Below, piece after piece: positions 36,421-45,832 of a stretch of 64,000 nucleotides of DNA. The position numbers and the translations under genes were made by a program. The stretch is from Pedobacter sp. AK013. GTDB taxonomy: Bacteria > Bacteroidota > Bacteroidia > Sphingobacteriales > Sphingobacteriaceae. A model generated the notes under the pieces. It saw nothing but the letters and a program-made list of their open reading frames with translations, did not search any database and was not told where the DNA came from. Each line of letters opens with the position of its first letter. The stretch's first letter is position 1. The stretch covers positions 41,694 through 105,693 of the forward strand of contig NZ_JACHCQ010000025.1 of the NCBI RefSeq assembly GCF_014205835.1. Reading direction: 5' to 3'.

Positions 36421-36634
36421 AATTTTCGGATGGTTTTTTTTAGGTTTAATCAGGGTGTATCAATACGCCATTTCGCCAATGCTGGGTGCAAATTGTAGGT
36501 TTACGCCAACTTGTTCGCAGTATGGGATAGAGGCGATTAAAAAGCACGGACCATTTAAAGGTGGCTGGCTGGCGCTGAAACGTATAGGCCGTTGTCACCC
36601 CTGGGGCAAACATGGGCATGATCCGGTTCCGTAA
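36404..36634 (+). CDS. yidD: membrane protein insertion efficiency factor YidD
   Basis: A 76-residue protein with the YidD core: RVYQYAISPMLGANCRFTPT, then CSQYGIEAIKKHG, GGWLALKRIGRCHPW, and a final HDPVP. The N-terminal amphipathic helix places it at the inner face of the membrane. It aids YidC-dependent insertion. It overlaps rnpA by 17 bases; yidC is not in the window. Confidence 0.97.
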   Translation: MKFINKIFGWFFLGLIRVYQYAISPMLGANCRFTPTCSQYGIEAIKKHGPFKGGWLALKRIGRCHPWGKHGHDPVP

Positions 36635-36801
36635 GATGTTTATGGGGTCACTAGCCATTAGTTTATTTGTTAATTGACGCTAAGATCCAAGTAAAGGCCC
36701 ATCGATTACGCTCAGATGACACTACGAGCTGACACATGCTGTGTGGTAATTTGACTCCAAACCTCAAATGCTAAACTGAATTAATTTCAGGCTAAAAACT
36801 A

Positions 36802-36809
36802 TATCTTTG
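36802..36809 (+). promoter_or_regulatory. -7 promoter element just before tsaB
   Basis: TATCTTTG (TAnnTTTG) ends only four bases before the ATG at 36814. Given the usual distance from this element to the start of transcription, the message would begin at or within a few bases of the start codon. No matching -33 TTG is seen. Confidence 0.55.
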
Positions 36810-36813
36810 CGCA

Positions 36814-37509
36814 ATGGCTAAAATACTTCAAATAGAAACAGCTACTGCAATTTGTTCTGTAGCACTATCTATAAACGGCAAAACATTTTCATTTAAGGAA
36901 GAGAAAGGGCAGAACCTGCACGCAGCAAATTTAACTTTGTTTATAGATGAAGTGCTTAAAATTGCAGAACTGAGTTACCGAGAGTTAGATGCTATTGCAG
37001 TAAGTAAAGGGCCAGGGTCTTATACCGGATTAAGAATTGGCGTTTCTACAGCTAAGGGCCTCTGTTATGCATTAGATAAGCCTTTAATTGCGATTGAAAC
37101 CTTAGCAATGATGGCAGCTGGTTATTTGACAGAAAATCCTGGTTATTCAGGTTTAATCTGCCCGATGATCGATGCCCGCAGAATGGAAGTTTATACCACA
37201 ATTTTCGATTGCTCGTTAAATGTAGTGATGCCAACCGAAGCAAAAATTATTGATGAAACAAGTTTTACAGATTATCTCTCACAACAAACTGTTGCTTTTT
37301 TAGGCGATGGGGCAGCTAAGTGTGCTGAAGTTTTAATACATCAAAATGCAAAATTCGATGTGACCAATTTCAATGCTGCAACATACATGTCGCGATTAGC
37401 AAACGAAGCTTTCAGCAACAATAAATTTGAAGATGTAGCCTATTTCGAACCTTTTTACCTGAAAGATTTTGTAGTTACCCAATCTAAAAAGCAACAAGCG
37501 CAGGGTTAA
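36814..37509 (+). CDS. tsaB: tRNA t6A biosynthesis protein TsaB
   Basis: A 231-residue protein of the ASKHA fold. It begins ILQIETATAICSVALSING and has the TsaB motif KGPGSYTGLRIGVSTAKGL. It lacks the metal-binding HxxxH motif of TsaD, which separates it from its paralogue. It forms a complex with TsaD and TsaE to make threonylcarbamoyl-adenosine at tRNA position 37. It is convergent with the outer-membrane gene ending at 37515 (five-base gap). Confidence 0.95.
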   Translation: MAKILQIETATAICSVALSINGKTFSFKEEKGQNLHAANLTLFIDEVLKIAELSYRELDAIAVSKGPGSYTGLRIGVSTAKGLCYALDKPLIAIETLAMMAAGYLTENPGYSGLICPMIDARRMEVYTTIFDCSLNVVMPTEAKIIDETSFTDYLSQQTVAFLGDGAAKCAEVLIHQNAKFDVTNFNAATYMSRLANEAFSNNKFEDVAYFEPFYLKDFVVTQSKKQQAQG

Positions 37510-37514
37510 ACCGG

Positions 37515-38924
37515 TTATCTTCTTTTAAAGATGGAAAACAAACTTTTAAAGAAACTCCCACCTTCGTTATCATTAATGCCTGGTATTACATCTGCAAACT
37601 GTGGATGATTAACCACGTTACCGAATTTAATGCCTACACCCATATAAAAAGAAGCACCATTTGGCCCGCTGCCTACAGTAGCATCATTTTTAATCATTCC
37701 ATAAGTTTGAAAACTGGTAGCCACTAAATTATCTGTACCCATAAACAATTCGAAATTTGGAGTCTGGTATTTCCCTTGCAATCCAACCATAAAAACACCA
37801 TTTAAGTTATATAAGGGGGTAATACTTCCCGAAAAATCGTTGGCAATAAAAGTGTTTACCAAAGCAATATCGCCGCCTTTATAAAACAAGTTTTTCGAAA
37901 CAGCCAGGCCCGGTTTGTAAAAGCCGTATCGTTTAGATAGGTAAACATCAAGTTTAGCATTGGTAGGAGCTAAAAACTTTTTGCTCTGCTCCGAAAGGAG
38001 GAAAATGTCTTTTATTTCCTGATTGGTATTAGATTGGTTATTTTCTATGTTCTCAATAATTTTCGATTGATCTACCATGGTGCGTTGCGTATTGCTTCGC
38101 CACCAGATAAAACCTAGATCTTTTATATTGGCCATTAAGAACAGGCCTTTTTTAGTGGTATAATTGCTCCCAAAGCTTAATGAAAGTCCTGGGTTTTTAA
38201 AGTTTGGAATGAAGTTTTTCTTATTTACCTCATCAAAATTGGAGAAATTGCTGGAATAAGTTCCTTTCAAGCCAATTAGCAGGGCATCAGACTCGGGATC
38301 TATATATAAATAAGAGTCAGAAACATTTAGTTTGTTATAAAGTATCCCGCTCAGTATACTTGCTTTTAAACCAAATGCGAGCCTTTTATTCCAGTTTTCG
38401 CGATAGGTAAAGCTAAATTGATGGTAACTTTGTTCGTAACCTTTGGTATCGAAAATTCCCGTATATTGCTGGTTGGCATTAAACCTTTCGAACGAATCAA
38501 AAATAGCCAATGTTTCGTTGGTGTAATCGATATGTGCATCAGACCTGATCTGCCACGAAAACCCCATTTCTTTTTGGTACTTATAAGATTTGAAAAGCCT
38601 GAATGCTGCTACATAGATATTACTGTTTTCGAAAAAATGATTCAATTCTCCGGTGCCGATCGGTAAACTTCTTGTATCGAAAACACCTTCCTGTGTTAAT
38701 CTTCTTATGGCAAACTTAGAGCTTCCCTGATTAATGGCATTTGTTCCAAAATAAGGCAGGAAGAAATTGGAGGAAAATCTTCGTGATGAATCTAGGGTGA
38801 AAGATTTTTGAGATGGATTTTCGAATGCATCAAACATGGTTTTAGTGCCAAAAAGCGCATATTGTTGTGCATTTGCAACCCCGAAGCTAGCTATTGCCAG
38901 TAACGCAAGTAAAAGTTTCTTCAT
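37515..38924 (-). CDS. outer-membrane beta-barrel protein (DUF5723-like)
   Basis: A 469-residue protein with a signal peptide (LLLALLAIASFGVANAQ) and a long series of amphipathic strands with aromatic ends (YKYQKEMGFSWQIRSDAHI, FSFTYRENWNKRLAFGLKA, LSLSFGSNYTTKKG, FYMGVGIKFG). It resembles the DUF5723/PorV-like barrels of Bacteroidota. The role is unknown. It lies 30 bases downstream of the DUF3352-like gene on the same strand, so both are probably in one operon. Confidence 0.75.
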   Translation of the reverse strand: MKKLLLALLAIASFGVANAQQYALFGTKTMFDAFENPSQKSFTLDSSRRFSSNFFLPYFGTNAINQGSSKFAIRRLTQEGVFDTRSLPIGTGELNHFFENSNIYVAAFRLFKSYKYQKEMGFSWQIRSDAHIDYTNETLAIFDSFERFNANQQYTGIFDTKGYEQSYHQFSFTYRENWNKRLAFGLKASILSGILYNKLNVSDSYLYIDPESDALLIGLKGTYSSNFSNFDEVNKKNFIPNFKNPGLSLSFGSNYTTKKGLFLMANIKDLGFIWWRSNTQRTMVDQSKIIENIENNQSNTNQEIKDIFLLSEQSKKFLAPTNAKLDVYLSKRYGFYKPGLAVSKNLFYKGGDIALVNTFIANDFSGSITPLYNLNGVFMVGLQGKYQTPNFELFMGTDNLVATSFQTYGMIKNDATVGSGPNGASFYMGVGIKFGNVVNHPQFADVIPGINDNEGGSFFKSLFSIFKRR

Positions 38925-38954
38925 GTAAAATAGTTTGTTGGGATAGTTTCCTTA

Positions 38955-40523
38955 TTAACGGTTACTTAATGAATCTGGTATTTCTGGTTGTAAATATTTG
39001 TTTAAAAGCAAGTTAGTGATGAATTTGTTTTTGTCTGCACTCATTTGGTAACAAAAAGTATCGAAACTTTTTAAACCACTGTCTGCCCGTAAATGTTTAT
39101 AGAAATTTAGTTGGACATTGTGCCTGAAAATATCTGCAGAATTTTTGGTGTTGATGTAATAACTTACGTTCGAGGTGGTCGAAATCTGGTTCACTGCATC
39201 TAAATATTGCGGCGTTTGTATTAAAAGCCTGTTGTTTTTATAATCGTTTAAAAATGACTGTACTGTGCTCGCATTATTGGCTACAATTAAATTATTATCT
39301 ACAATGGCATAATAGGGCCGCGCAAATTTTTTAAAGGGCTCCCCAAAATAACTGTACAAGATATCGGCCGATTTAAAAAGCTTAATGTCTTCGCTATAAT
39401 CTGCACTTACATCAAGCAGCAACTGTTTTGTTTTTTCGCCATCTGATAATGAAATTGCCCCTAATTTTTCGCTGGTGCTTAACTGAAAAAGAATAAACTG
39501 ATTCTTGGTATAAGTGGTAAATATCAAATCTAAATCTGTTCTGTAATCATTCTTTATTCTTTTTATCACTGCACTGGTTTTTGAAAGTATTTTCGTTTGT
39601 TCCTGCCAATTATTCAGTTTTTTAAGCCATTTACTGTAATCATCATAAGCATAAAGTGCATAGTTTGCTGTATTATCTGGTAAGATATTTTGTATTGATG
39701 TATTTTGTGCAGCAGTGTTTTCGAACAATTTAAGGTAATTGTGCTGATCTTTTAATTCGGTACTTCCGCTGAAAAGAATTTTCTCTTTACTGAAATTGTA
39801 ATTGAGTACAGCGAAACTGTTTTGTTGGTTAAATAAGGCAATTTCGCCATTAAGGTTACCTGCAACAATATTTTTGAGCAGTAATGGAGCCTGGTTAAAA
39901 TTGATGTAAATATTGGCCAGTACATTTTTGATCTGGTGGTTGTTCTCTTTAATGTACTCGGTAAAAGGATTCTCAGTTAAACGAACATTGGCATCATTAA
40001 TGAGTTTTAATGACGTTGAAACCGTTAATACCTGGTTATGGATGCCTAAATAAACCGGTAAACTGTCATTTATCTTCACAGTATAAAGCGCCTTCGAATT
40101 TTCGGTGATTACTTTTTTTAGTTTTAACTGTTCGTAGAATTTTTTGATGTCGCTATCAGACTGAATTTGTAAGGTGATTAGGAAGTTGAGGCTTTTATTC
40201 GAGTCAGGTAATACGCTAATATAAACCTGCTGATCCTTTAAATACCTGTTGATCAGATTATCGTCGATAATGCTTGCTTTCAGCTGTTTTAAAAGGCTCA
40301 TTTTATCTTTTCCTAAAACCTGCTGGATAAGTTGCTGCCCTTCAATGATATCGTAAAAACCTTTATCGTTCTGGAAAGAAAATACTAAAGCTGCATTATT
40401 AGTTGCCGATTGCAGCGCCAGATCTTTCGCATCATTATCTGTGCCCAATTTCGAAAAATAAAGGTAAGCCATAAAGGCCACGCCTAAAAATAATGCACCT
40501 GTTAGAATTACGATTTTTTTCAT
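38955..40523 (-). CDS. membrane-anchored protein, DUF3352-like
   Basis: A 522-residue protein with one N-terminal membrane segment (IVILTGALFLGVAFMAYLYF) and a large extracytoplasmic part. The repeated layout of strands and helices (NNAALVFSF, VYISVLPDSNK, YALYAYDDYSKWL) recalls DUF3352, but I am not sure. No enzyme motif is seen. It is followed 30 bases on by a barrel gene, which suggests a joint envelope function. Confidence 0.6.
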   Translation of the reverse strand: MKKIVILTGALFLGVAFMAYLYFSKLGTDNDAKDLALQSATNNAALVFSFQNDKGFYDIIEGQQLIQQVLGKDKMSLLKQLKASIIDDNLINRYLKDQQVYISVLPDSNKSLNFLITLQIQSDSDIKKFYEQLKLKKVITENSKALYTVKINDSLPVYLGIHNQVLTVSTSLKLINDANVRLTENPFTEYIKENNHQIKNVLANIYINFNQAPLLLKNIVAGNLNGEIALFNQQNSFAVLNYNFSKEKILFSGSTELKDQHNYLKLFENTAAQNTSIQNILPDNTANYALYAYDDYSKWLKKLNNWQEQTKILSKTSAVIKRIKNDYRTDLDLIFTTYTKNQFILFQLSTSEKLGAISLSDGEKTKQLLLDVSADYSEDIKLFKSADILYSYFGEPFKKFARPYYAIVDNNLIVANNASTVQSFLNDYKNNRLLIQTPQYLDAVNQISTTSNVSYYINTKNSADIFRHNVQLNFYKHLRADSGLKSFDTFCYQMSADKNKFITNLLLNKYLQPEIPDSLSNR

Positions 40524-40613
40524 CTGCTGTGCAACAAATTTAATTTATTACATTGATTAGTGAGAAGTTCTTTATCAATTTATTAATTTAGCGATTGCTA
40601 CTTGCAAATAATT

Positions 40614-41000
40614 ATGAATAAACGAATAATCCTTACTGCTTCTTTTTTTGGTGCTGTTGCTGTTTTGCTGGGTGCATTTGGTGCACATGGCCTAAAGGCG
40701 CTAATTGATGGACCATCATTAGAAATTTGGCAAAAAGGTGTTGATTATCAGTTCTATCATACATTTGCGCTATTATACCTTTCTACCTTTGCCCGCTATC
40801 GGAACAAGCTTATTAATATCGCTTATTTCTGCTTCACATTTGGAATTGTCCTTTTTTCAGGATCGTTATATTTATTGGCAACCCGAAGTATATCGCACTT
40901 AGGATTTACTGAATTTATTGGCCCAATAACGCCAATTGGCGGGCTTTTATTTGTATTGGGATGGATAATGCTCTTTTTTGCGGCATTTAAAGATAAATAA
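40614..41000 (+). CDS. DUF423 small membrane protein
   Basis: A 128-residue protein from the ATG at 40614 (an upstream TTG at 40602 would add four residues). It has four membrane helices and the DUF423 hallmark GAFGAHGLKALI near the N-terminus, followed by VDYQFYHTFALLYLS and a final GGLLFVLGWIMLFFAAF. The function is unknown. Its stop overlaps the priA start by one base (TAATG), so translation is coupled. Confidence 0.9.
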   Translation: MNKRIILTASFFGAVAVLLGAFGAHGLKALIDGPSLEIWQKGVDYQFYHTFALLYLSTFARYRNKLINIAYFCFTFGIVLFSGSLYLLATRSISHLGFTEFIGPITPIGGLLFVLGWIMLFFAAFKDK

Positions 41001-43480
41001 TGAATACTTTCGAAAACGATATTTTTGCAGAAAGAGAAACACTTTTTGTGGAAGTTATTTTGCCGTTATCTTTGGCGAAAAACTATACTTATCGGGTACC
41101 TTTTGATTTAAATGACCAGATTGCCATTGGAAAACGGGTGGTGGTGCAATTTGGAAAGCATAAAATTTATACGGCTTTAATTAGCGGAATCAGCACCGTA
41201 CCACCAACAGTTTATGAGGCAAAATACATTATTGATGTAGTTGATAATGAGCCTGTAATTACCCCCATGCAGCTTAAATTCTGGGCATGGATGACCAATT
41301 ATTACATGTGCAATGAAGGTGATGTTATGGCGGCGGCCTTGCCTGCAAGTTTAAAGTTGGCCAGCGAAACCATATTGATTCTTCGTGAAGATTACAATGA
41401 AGATACTGCGCTTACCGATAAGGAAGAAATCATTATTAATGCACTTAAACAGCAACAGAAACTTACTGTTAATGATGTTTCTAAGCTTCTTGGGCAGAAA
41501 ACCGTGTATCCGATCATCAATCATTTGCTGGATAAAGAACTGGTGCTGGTGGCAGAAGAGGTCGTGCAGAAATATAAACCTTTGCTTAAGTCGTTCATTA
41601 TTTTAAATGATTTTTATAGCGATGAAGAAAATCTGAAACAGCTTTTTAATGTTTTGGATCGGGCACCTAAACAATTAGACGCTTTACTGGCTTACCTTAA
41701 ATTACAAAAATCAAATCTGCCGATTGCTAAAGAGCAGCTTTTGGAAGAAAGTAATTGCGGACCAGCAGCGCTCAAAGCTTTAACCGACAAAGATATTTTT
41801 GTGGTGATGAAAAGGCCTGTTAGCCGTTTGGCCGTTCATGATGAAGCATTCAGTGTGAATTTCGAGCTGAACGAAGGTCAGCAGAAAGCATTAAACCAGA
41901 TTAACCAGCATTTTGAGGAGAAAGAGGTGGTTTTGTTGCATGGTGTTACCGCATCAGGAAAAACACAGGTTTATATCAAGCTGATTGAGAAAATTATACA
42001 AGATACAGATGGACAGGTATTGTTCCTGTTGCCAGAAATTGCTTTAACAACCCAGATTGTAGAACGTATTAAACGTTATTTTGGTAATGCAATAGGGGTA
42101 TACCACTCCAAATTTAACAATAGCGAACGCGTAGAAATCTGGAATAAAGTACGCACAGGTACTTATAAAGTGATTCTTGGTGCCCGCTCAGCTGTTTTTC
42201 TTCCATTTCAGGATTTAAAATTAATTGTGGTTGATGAAGAACATGAACCGTCTTACAAGCAATATGATCCGGCACCACGTTACCAGGCGAGAGATGCTGC
42301 CATTTATCTTGGTTATCTGCACCAGGCAAAGGTTGTTTTAGGTTCAGCTACGCCATCTTTAGAGAGTTATTATAATGCTTTACAGGGTAAATACGGTCTT
42401 GTAGAGATGAAAGAGCGTTTTGGCGGGGTTCAGCTTCCTAATCAGCAGGTGGTAAGTATTTCGGAAGAAACGAAGAAAAAAACAATGAGTTCGTATTTTT
42501 CGAGCGTGTTGATCAAAGATATCGATCTGGCACTTTCTAAAAAAGAGCAGATCGTATTGTTTCAGAACAGGAGGGGTTATGCTACCATTCTAATATGTGC
42601 AACCTGTGGTTATACCCCTAAATGTGTAAACTGCGATGTAAGTTTAACCTATCATAAAAGCAGCGGTAAATTACATTGTCACTACTGCGGTTATCAGCAG
42701 AGCAGTGTAAATATCTGTCCGGCCTGTGGTTCGGTGCATGTAGAGCAAAAAGGATTTGGTACGGAGCGCATTGAAGAAGAACTCAGGTTGCTTTATCCGG
42801 AAGTTACCATTGCTCGATTGGATATGGACAGTACAAGAACAAAAAATGGACTGCAACAGATCTTAAACGACTTTCAAGAGAAGAAAACCGATATTTTAAT
42901 CGGTACACAGATGGTGGCCAAAGGGCTTGATTTTGATAACCTAAACCTGATTGGGGTAATTAATGCCGATACACTTTTAGGTTACCCCGATTTTCGTGCT
43001 TACGAAAGGAGTTTCCAGCTGCTGGCACAGGTGGCAGGTAGGGCAGGTAGAAGGGCCGATCAGGGGAATGTCTGTATCCAGACTTACGATGCCGAAAACC
43101 GTATTATCAAGCAGGTGGTGAACAACGATTATGAGGGGATGTACAACGACGAAATTGTAGAACGGGAGAAATTTCTTTATCCCCCTTTTTCCAGAATGAT
43201 ATTCCTGTATGTAAAACATAAAGATTCTCATGTTCTAGATCACGCGGCATTCACGCTGGCCAATATCCTTAAAGGAAAATTTGGTAAACGCGTTTTAGGT
43301 CCCGAACAACCTCTGGTAAGCCGTGTACGGAATCTTTATATCAAACAGATCATTATCAAGGCTGATAAACATACTGCCATTCAAAAAGTTAAAGATGCAT
43401 TAAGAGAAACACTGACCCAATTTAATGCCACCAAAGAATTTAAAGGTGTTTTTACTCAAATAGATGTAGATCCGTATTAA
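41000..43480 (+). CDS. priA: primosomal replication helicase PriA
   Basis: An 826-residue helicase that restarts stalled replication forks. The N-terminal 3'-DNA-binding domain (residues 15-110, VEVILPLSLAKNYTYRVP) is followed by a winged-helix part. Walker A is GVTASGKTQVY, the DEEH motif is VVDEEHEPSYKQYDP, and later come LGSATPSLESY and GTERIEEEL. Zinc-binding cysteines are in CATCGYTPKCVNCD, CHYCGYQQ and CPACGS. Motif VI is QVAGRAGRR. Length is normal. It is coupled to the DUF423 gene. Confidence 0.97.
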   Translation: MNTFENDIFAERETLFVEVILPLSLAKNYTYRVPFDLNDQIAIGKRVVVQFGKHKIYTALISGISTVPPTVYEAKYIIDVVDNEPVITPMQLKFWAWMTNYYMCNEGDVMAAALPASLKLASETILILREDYNEDTALTDKEEIIINALKQQQKLTVNDVSKLLGQKTVYPIINHLLDKELVLVAEEVVQKYKPLLKSFIILNDFYSDEENLKQLFNVLDRAPKQLDALLAYLKLQKSNLPIAKEQLLEESNCGPAALKALTDKDIFVVMKRPVSRLAVHDEAFSVNFELNEGQQKALNQINQHFEEKEVVLLHGVTASGKTQVYIKLIEKIIQDTDGQVLFLLPEIALTTQIVERIKRYFGNAIGVYHSKFNNSERVEIWNKVRTGTYKVILGARSAVFLPFQDLKLIVVDEEHEPSYKQYDPAPRYQARDAAIYLGYLHQAKVVLGSATPSLESYYNALQGKYGLVEMKERFGGVQLPNQQVVSISEETKKKTMSSYFSSVLIKDIDLALSKKEQIVLFQNRRGYATILICATCGYTPKCVNCDVSLTYHKSSGKLHCHYCGYQQSSVNICPACGSVHVEQKGFGTERIEEELRLLYPEVTIARLDMDSTRTKNGLQQILNDFQEKKTDILIGTQMVAKGLDFDNLNLIGVINADTLLGYPDFRAYERSFQLLAQVAGRAGRRADQGNVCIQTYDAENRIIKQVVNNDYEGMYNDEIVEREKFLYPPFSRMIFLYVKHKDSHVLDHAAFTLANILKGKFGKRVLGPEQPLVSRVRNLYIKQIIIKADKHTAIQKVKDALRETLTQFNATKEFKGVFTQIDVDPY

Positions 43481-43571
43481 TTACTAATTTAAGTTTTGAT
43501 TTAGTGTTACTTACGGTAATGTGGATTTCTTTATCTTGTATCACCGTTAAAAAAAGCTAATTTTGAAGCTC

Positions 43572-44228
43572 ATGGCGTATAAATTTGTTGATAATTACCG
43601 GGAACGTGGAGCGAGAAAAAAACTGGTTGAGTTGTTAAAATCTCGTGGAATTGAAGATAAAAATGTGTTAACAGCCATAGGTAAAGTTCCACGGCATTTC
43701 TTTTTTGATGAAACTTTTTGGAACCAAGCCTACAAAGATATTGCTTTTCCAATAGGTGATGGGCAAACTATATCCCAGCCTTACACCGTTGCTTACCAAA
43801 GTGAGCTGTTGCACATTAAAAAAGGAGATAAGGTACTCGAGATCGGAACAGGCTCAGGCTATCAAACCTGTATTTTAATGGAACTGGGTGCAAATGTTTT
43901 TACCATCGAAAGACAGGAAAATATCTACAATAGAACCATTCAGGTTTTACCTGGAATGGGCTATAGGCCTACTTTTTATTGTGGCGATGGCTCGAAAGGA
44001 ATTGCTGCCCATGCACCGTACGACAAAATAATTGTTACCGCTGGCGCTCCCATGGTTCCGGAGATCTTATTAAAGCAATTAAAAATAGGGGGTATTCTGG
44101 TTATTCCCGTGGGAGATGAGAAAACCCAGAAAATGGTTACTGTTATCCGCGTAAGCGAAACAGACTACGAAAAAATTGTGCTGGATACCTTTAGGTTTGT
44201 GCCCTTAGTTGGCGACCAAGCATGGTAG
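43572..44228 (+). CDS. pcm: protein-L-isoaspartate O-methyltransferase
   Basis: A 218-residue enzyme from the ATG at 43572 (a TTG at 43563 would add three residues). It repairs isoaspartyl residues with S-adenosylmethionine. Motifs: FFDETFWNQAYKDIAFPIGD, then GQTISQPYTVAYQ, the SAM loop VLEIGTGSGYQTCIL, and YDKIIVTAGAP. It is convergent with smpB; the 64-base space between their stop codons is largely a heptad array. Confidence 0.95.
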   Translation: MAYKFVDNYRERGARKKLVELLKSRGIEDKNVLTAIGKVPRHFFFDETFWNQAYKDIAFPIGDGQTISQPYTVAYQSELLHIKKGDKVLEIGTGSGYQTCILMELGANVFTIERQENIYNRTIQVLPGMGYRPTFYCGDGSKGIAAHAPYDKIIVTAGAPMVPEILLKQLKIGGILVIPVGDEKTQKMVTVIRVSETDYEKIVLDTFRFVPLVGDQAW

Positions 44229-44231
44229 GAG

Positions 44232-44292
44232 TTGAGTCCTCAGCCCGTAATCAATTCGACTTAGGACTAAAGACTCACGACTGTGGACTAAA
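44232..44292. repeat. heptad-period array, GACT type, at the smpB stop codon
   Basis: Right arm: five exact 7-base units at 44258-44292 (GACTTAG, GACTAAA, GACTCAC, GACTGTG, GACTAAA), touching the complement of the smpB TAG (44293-44295). Left arm at 44232-44252 is inverted and degraded (TTGAGTC, CTCAGCC, CGTAATC), with AATTC between. Confidence 0.9.
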
Positions 44293-44742
44293 CTACCGTT
44301 TCATCGCTCTATCCAACTCCCGCTTGTTATCTCTATCCTTAATGCTATCGCGTTTGTCGAATTCTTTTTTACCCTGGGCCAGTGCAATTTCCATTTTAGC
44401 GAAACCTCTTTCGTTAATGAAAATACGCAAAGGAACAATGGTATAGCCTTTTTCTTCGCCTTTAAGTTTTAATTTTCTAATTTCTTTTTTCTGTAATAGT
44501 AATGCACGGTCGCGTTTTATATCGTGGTGATAAAAAGAACTGTGGCTATATTCAGAAATATGAAGGTTACGTACGAAAAGGTTACCGCCAATAAACATGC
44601 AAAATGCATCAGTCATGTTGGCTTTACCTTGTCTAATTGCTTTTATTTCAGTTCCTAAAAGCGCAATCCCTGCTACGTATTTATCTAAAAGATTGTAGTC
44701 GAAATATGCTCTTTTATTCTTTATGTTGATGTCGTTTTTCAA
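44293..44742 (-). CDS. smpB: SsrA-binding protein SmpB
   Basis: A 149-residue basic protein that carries tmRNA to stalled ribosomes. Landmarks: NKRAYFDYNLLDKYVAGIAL, GTEIKAIRQGKANMTDAF, LHISEYSHSSFYHHDIKRDR, and a lysine-rich C-terminal tail that reads as a helix in the mRNA channel. Length is typical. The ssrA gene is not recognised in the flanks. Confidence 0.97.
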   Translation of the reverse strand: MKNDINIKNKRAYFDYNLLDKYVAGIALLGTEIKAIRQGKANMTDAFCMFIGGNLFVRNLHISEYSHSSFYHHDIKRDRALLLQKKEIRKLKLKGEEKGYTIVPLRIFINERGFAKMEIALAQGKKEFDKRDSIKDRDNKRELDRAMKR

Positions 44743-45327
44743 AATTGTAATAAAGTATATGTTGTTGTAATATTCAGCAATGGTATAAAATATACATGCT
44801 GGGTTGCAAATATCCTAAAAATTGATGTGATAATTTAGTTTTAATCATATTAAGTTAAGACTTGTAGCAGTCACAGTTTATTTTTATGCAGAGTTCAATA
44901 TTTTTTAGTGTTTTATAATTTGGAAATGTGCGAACAGTTCTTTTGGCAGCCATAGTCCCGCTTTTTGCTGCAACAAAAGCAGAAAAAGCTTTTGGTTTTC
45001 GCGGCAATCGGGTTTATTTAACATAGGCCGGTGCAAGGAAACAAACCTTTCATCAGCTTACAAGCCCCTTGTTCCTTAAACCTGGCAGGAGCGAACACGC
45101 AGTGCAACGGAGTAAAGCGTATGGCAGGACAACAGTACCCGTGAAAAACTGACATTCGTTTTCTAATGAAAATATGTTTGAATCGGGAAAGAAGTCAAGT
45201 TAAACCGGCAAAACACTTGTAAAACCTGAATCTCTCGCATATAAAAATGTTCATCTGTTTGTAAAAGCTAAGGATATATTATTAAGTTCGTATTTATTCA
45301 ATTAAGTTTGGACATAAAATACCTAAA
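44743..45327. other. 585-base gap with a degraded structured element
   Basis: No ORF is supported. At 44950-45022 the plus strand reads CCATAGTCCCGCTTTTTG, then a hairpin-like stretch with AAAAGC and GCTTTT, then GCGGCAATCGGGTTTA. These match in order the words on the minus strand of 29120-29270. At about 45040-45150 a second GC-richer part contains GCAAGG, CCTTGTTCC and CAGTGCAACGGAG. The rest is AT-rich. Confidence 0.5.
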
Positions 45328-45807
45328 ATGAAGTTCAGAAACCTATTTTTAATCTTATTATTAGCTCTTACTTTTCAGGTAGAAGCACAGCAACCTACAT
45401 TGTTGCCGCAGTTTACCTTTTATAAATTGGATGGAAAACCATTTTCAAACAATGATATTAAACAAGGAAAAAAGAACCTCTTTGTATTGTTCGATTGTAC
45501 CTGTGAGCACTGCCAGCGGGAAAGCAAAATCCTGAATACCAATTACGCCAAGTTTAAGGATGTTAATATTTATATGATTACTATGGATGAAGCTTATATT
45601 ATTCCACAGTTTTTCAATTCGTATGCCAAAGGTTTAAATGACAAGCCTAATGTAATGGTATTACAGGATAAAAAACGCATATTTATTCCAACCTTTTTGC
45701 CAAAGCAATATCCATCCATGTACTTATATTCTTCAACCGGTAAATTGCTGATGTACCAATCGGGAGATGGTGGTGTAAAAAAACTAATGACGGTAATGAA
45801 TAAATAA
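45328..45807 (+). CDS. exported thioredoxin-like redoxin
   Basis: A 159-residue protein with a signal peptide (FLILLLALTFQVEAQ) and a TlpA/AhpC-like fold: FTFYKLDGKPFSNNDIKQG, then the site NLFVLFDCTCEHCQRESK, where the CxxC pair is CEHC, preceded by another Cys. A cis-Pro region near QYPSMYLY supports a thiol-redox enzyme in the periplasm. The substrate is unknown. It appears to be a single gene. Confidence 0.8.
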   Translation: MKFRNLFLILLLALTFQVEAQQPTLLPQFTFYKLDGKPFSNNDIKQGKKNLFVLFDCTCEHCQRESKILNTNYAKFKDVNIYMITMDEAYIIPQFFNSYAKGLNDKPNVMVLQDKKRIFIPTFLPKQYPSMYLYSSTGKLLMYQSGDGGVKKLMTVMNK

Positions 45808-45832
45808 TCTAATAATATTGAGCTAGGTTAAC

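Noticed and set aside
44743..45327. Possible tmRNA gene beside smpB
   Set aside because: No tRNA-like ends, no CCA, and no tag-encoding frame were found; the structured words match an element elsewhere in the window instead.
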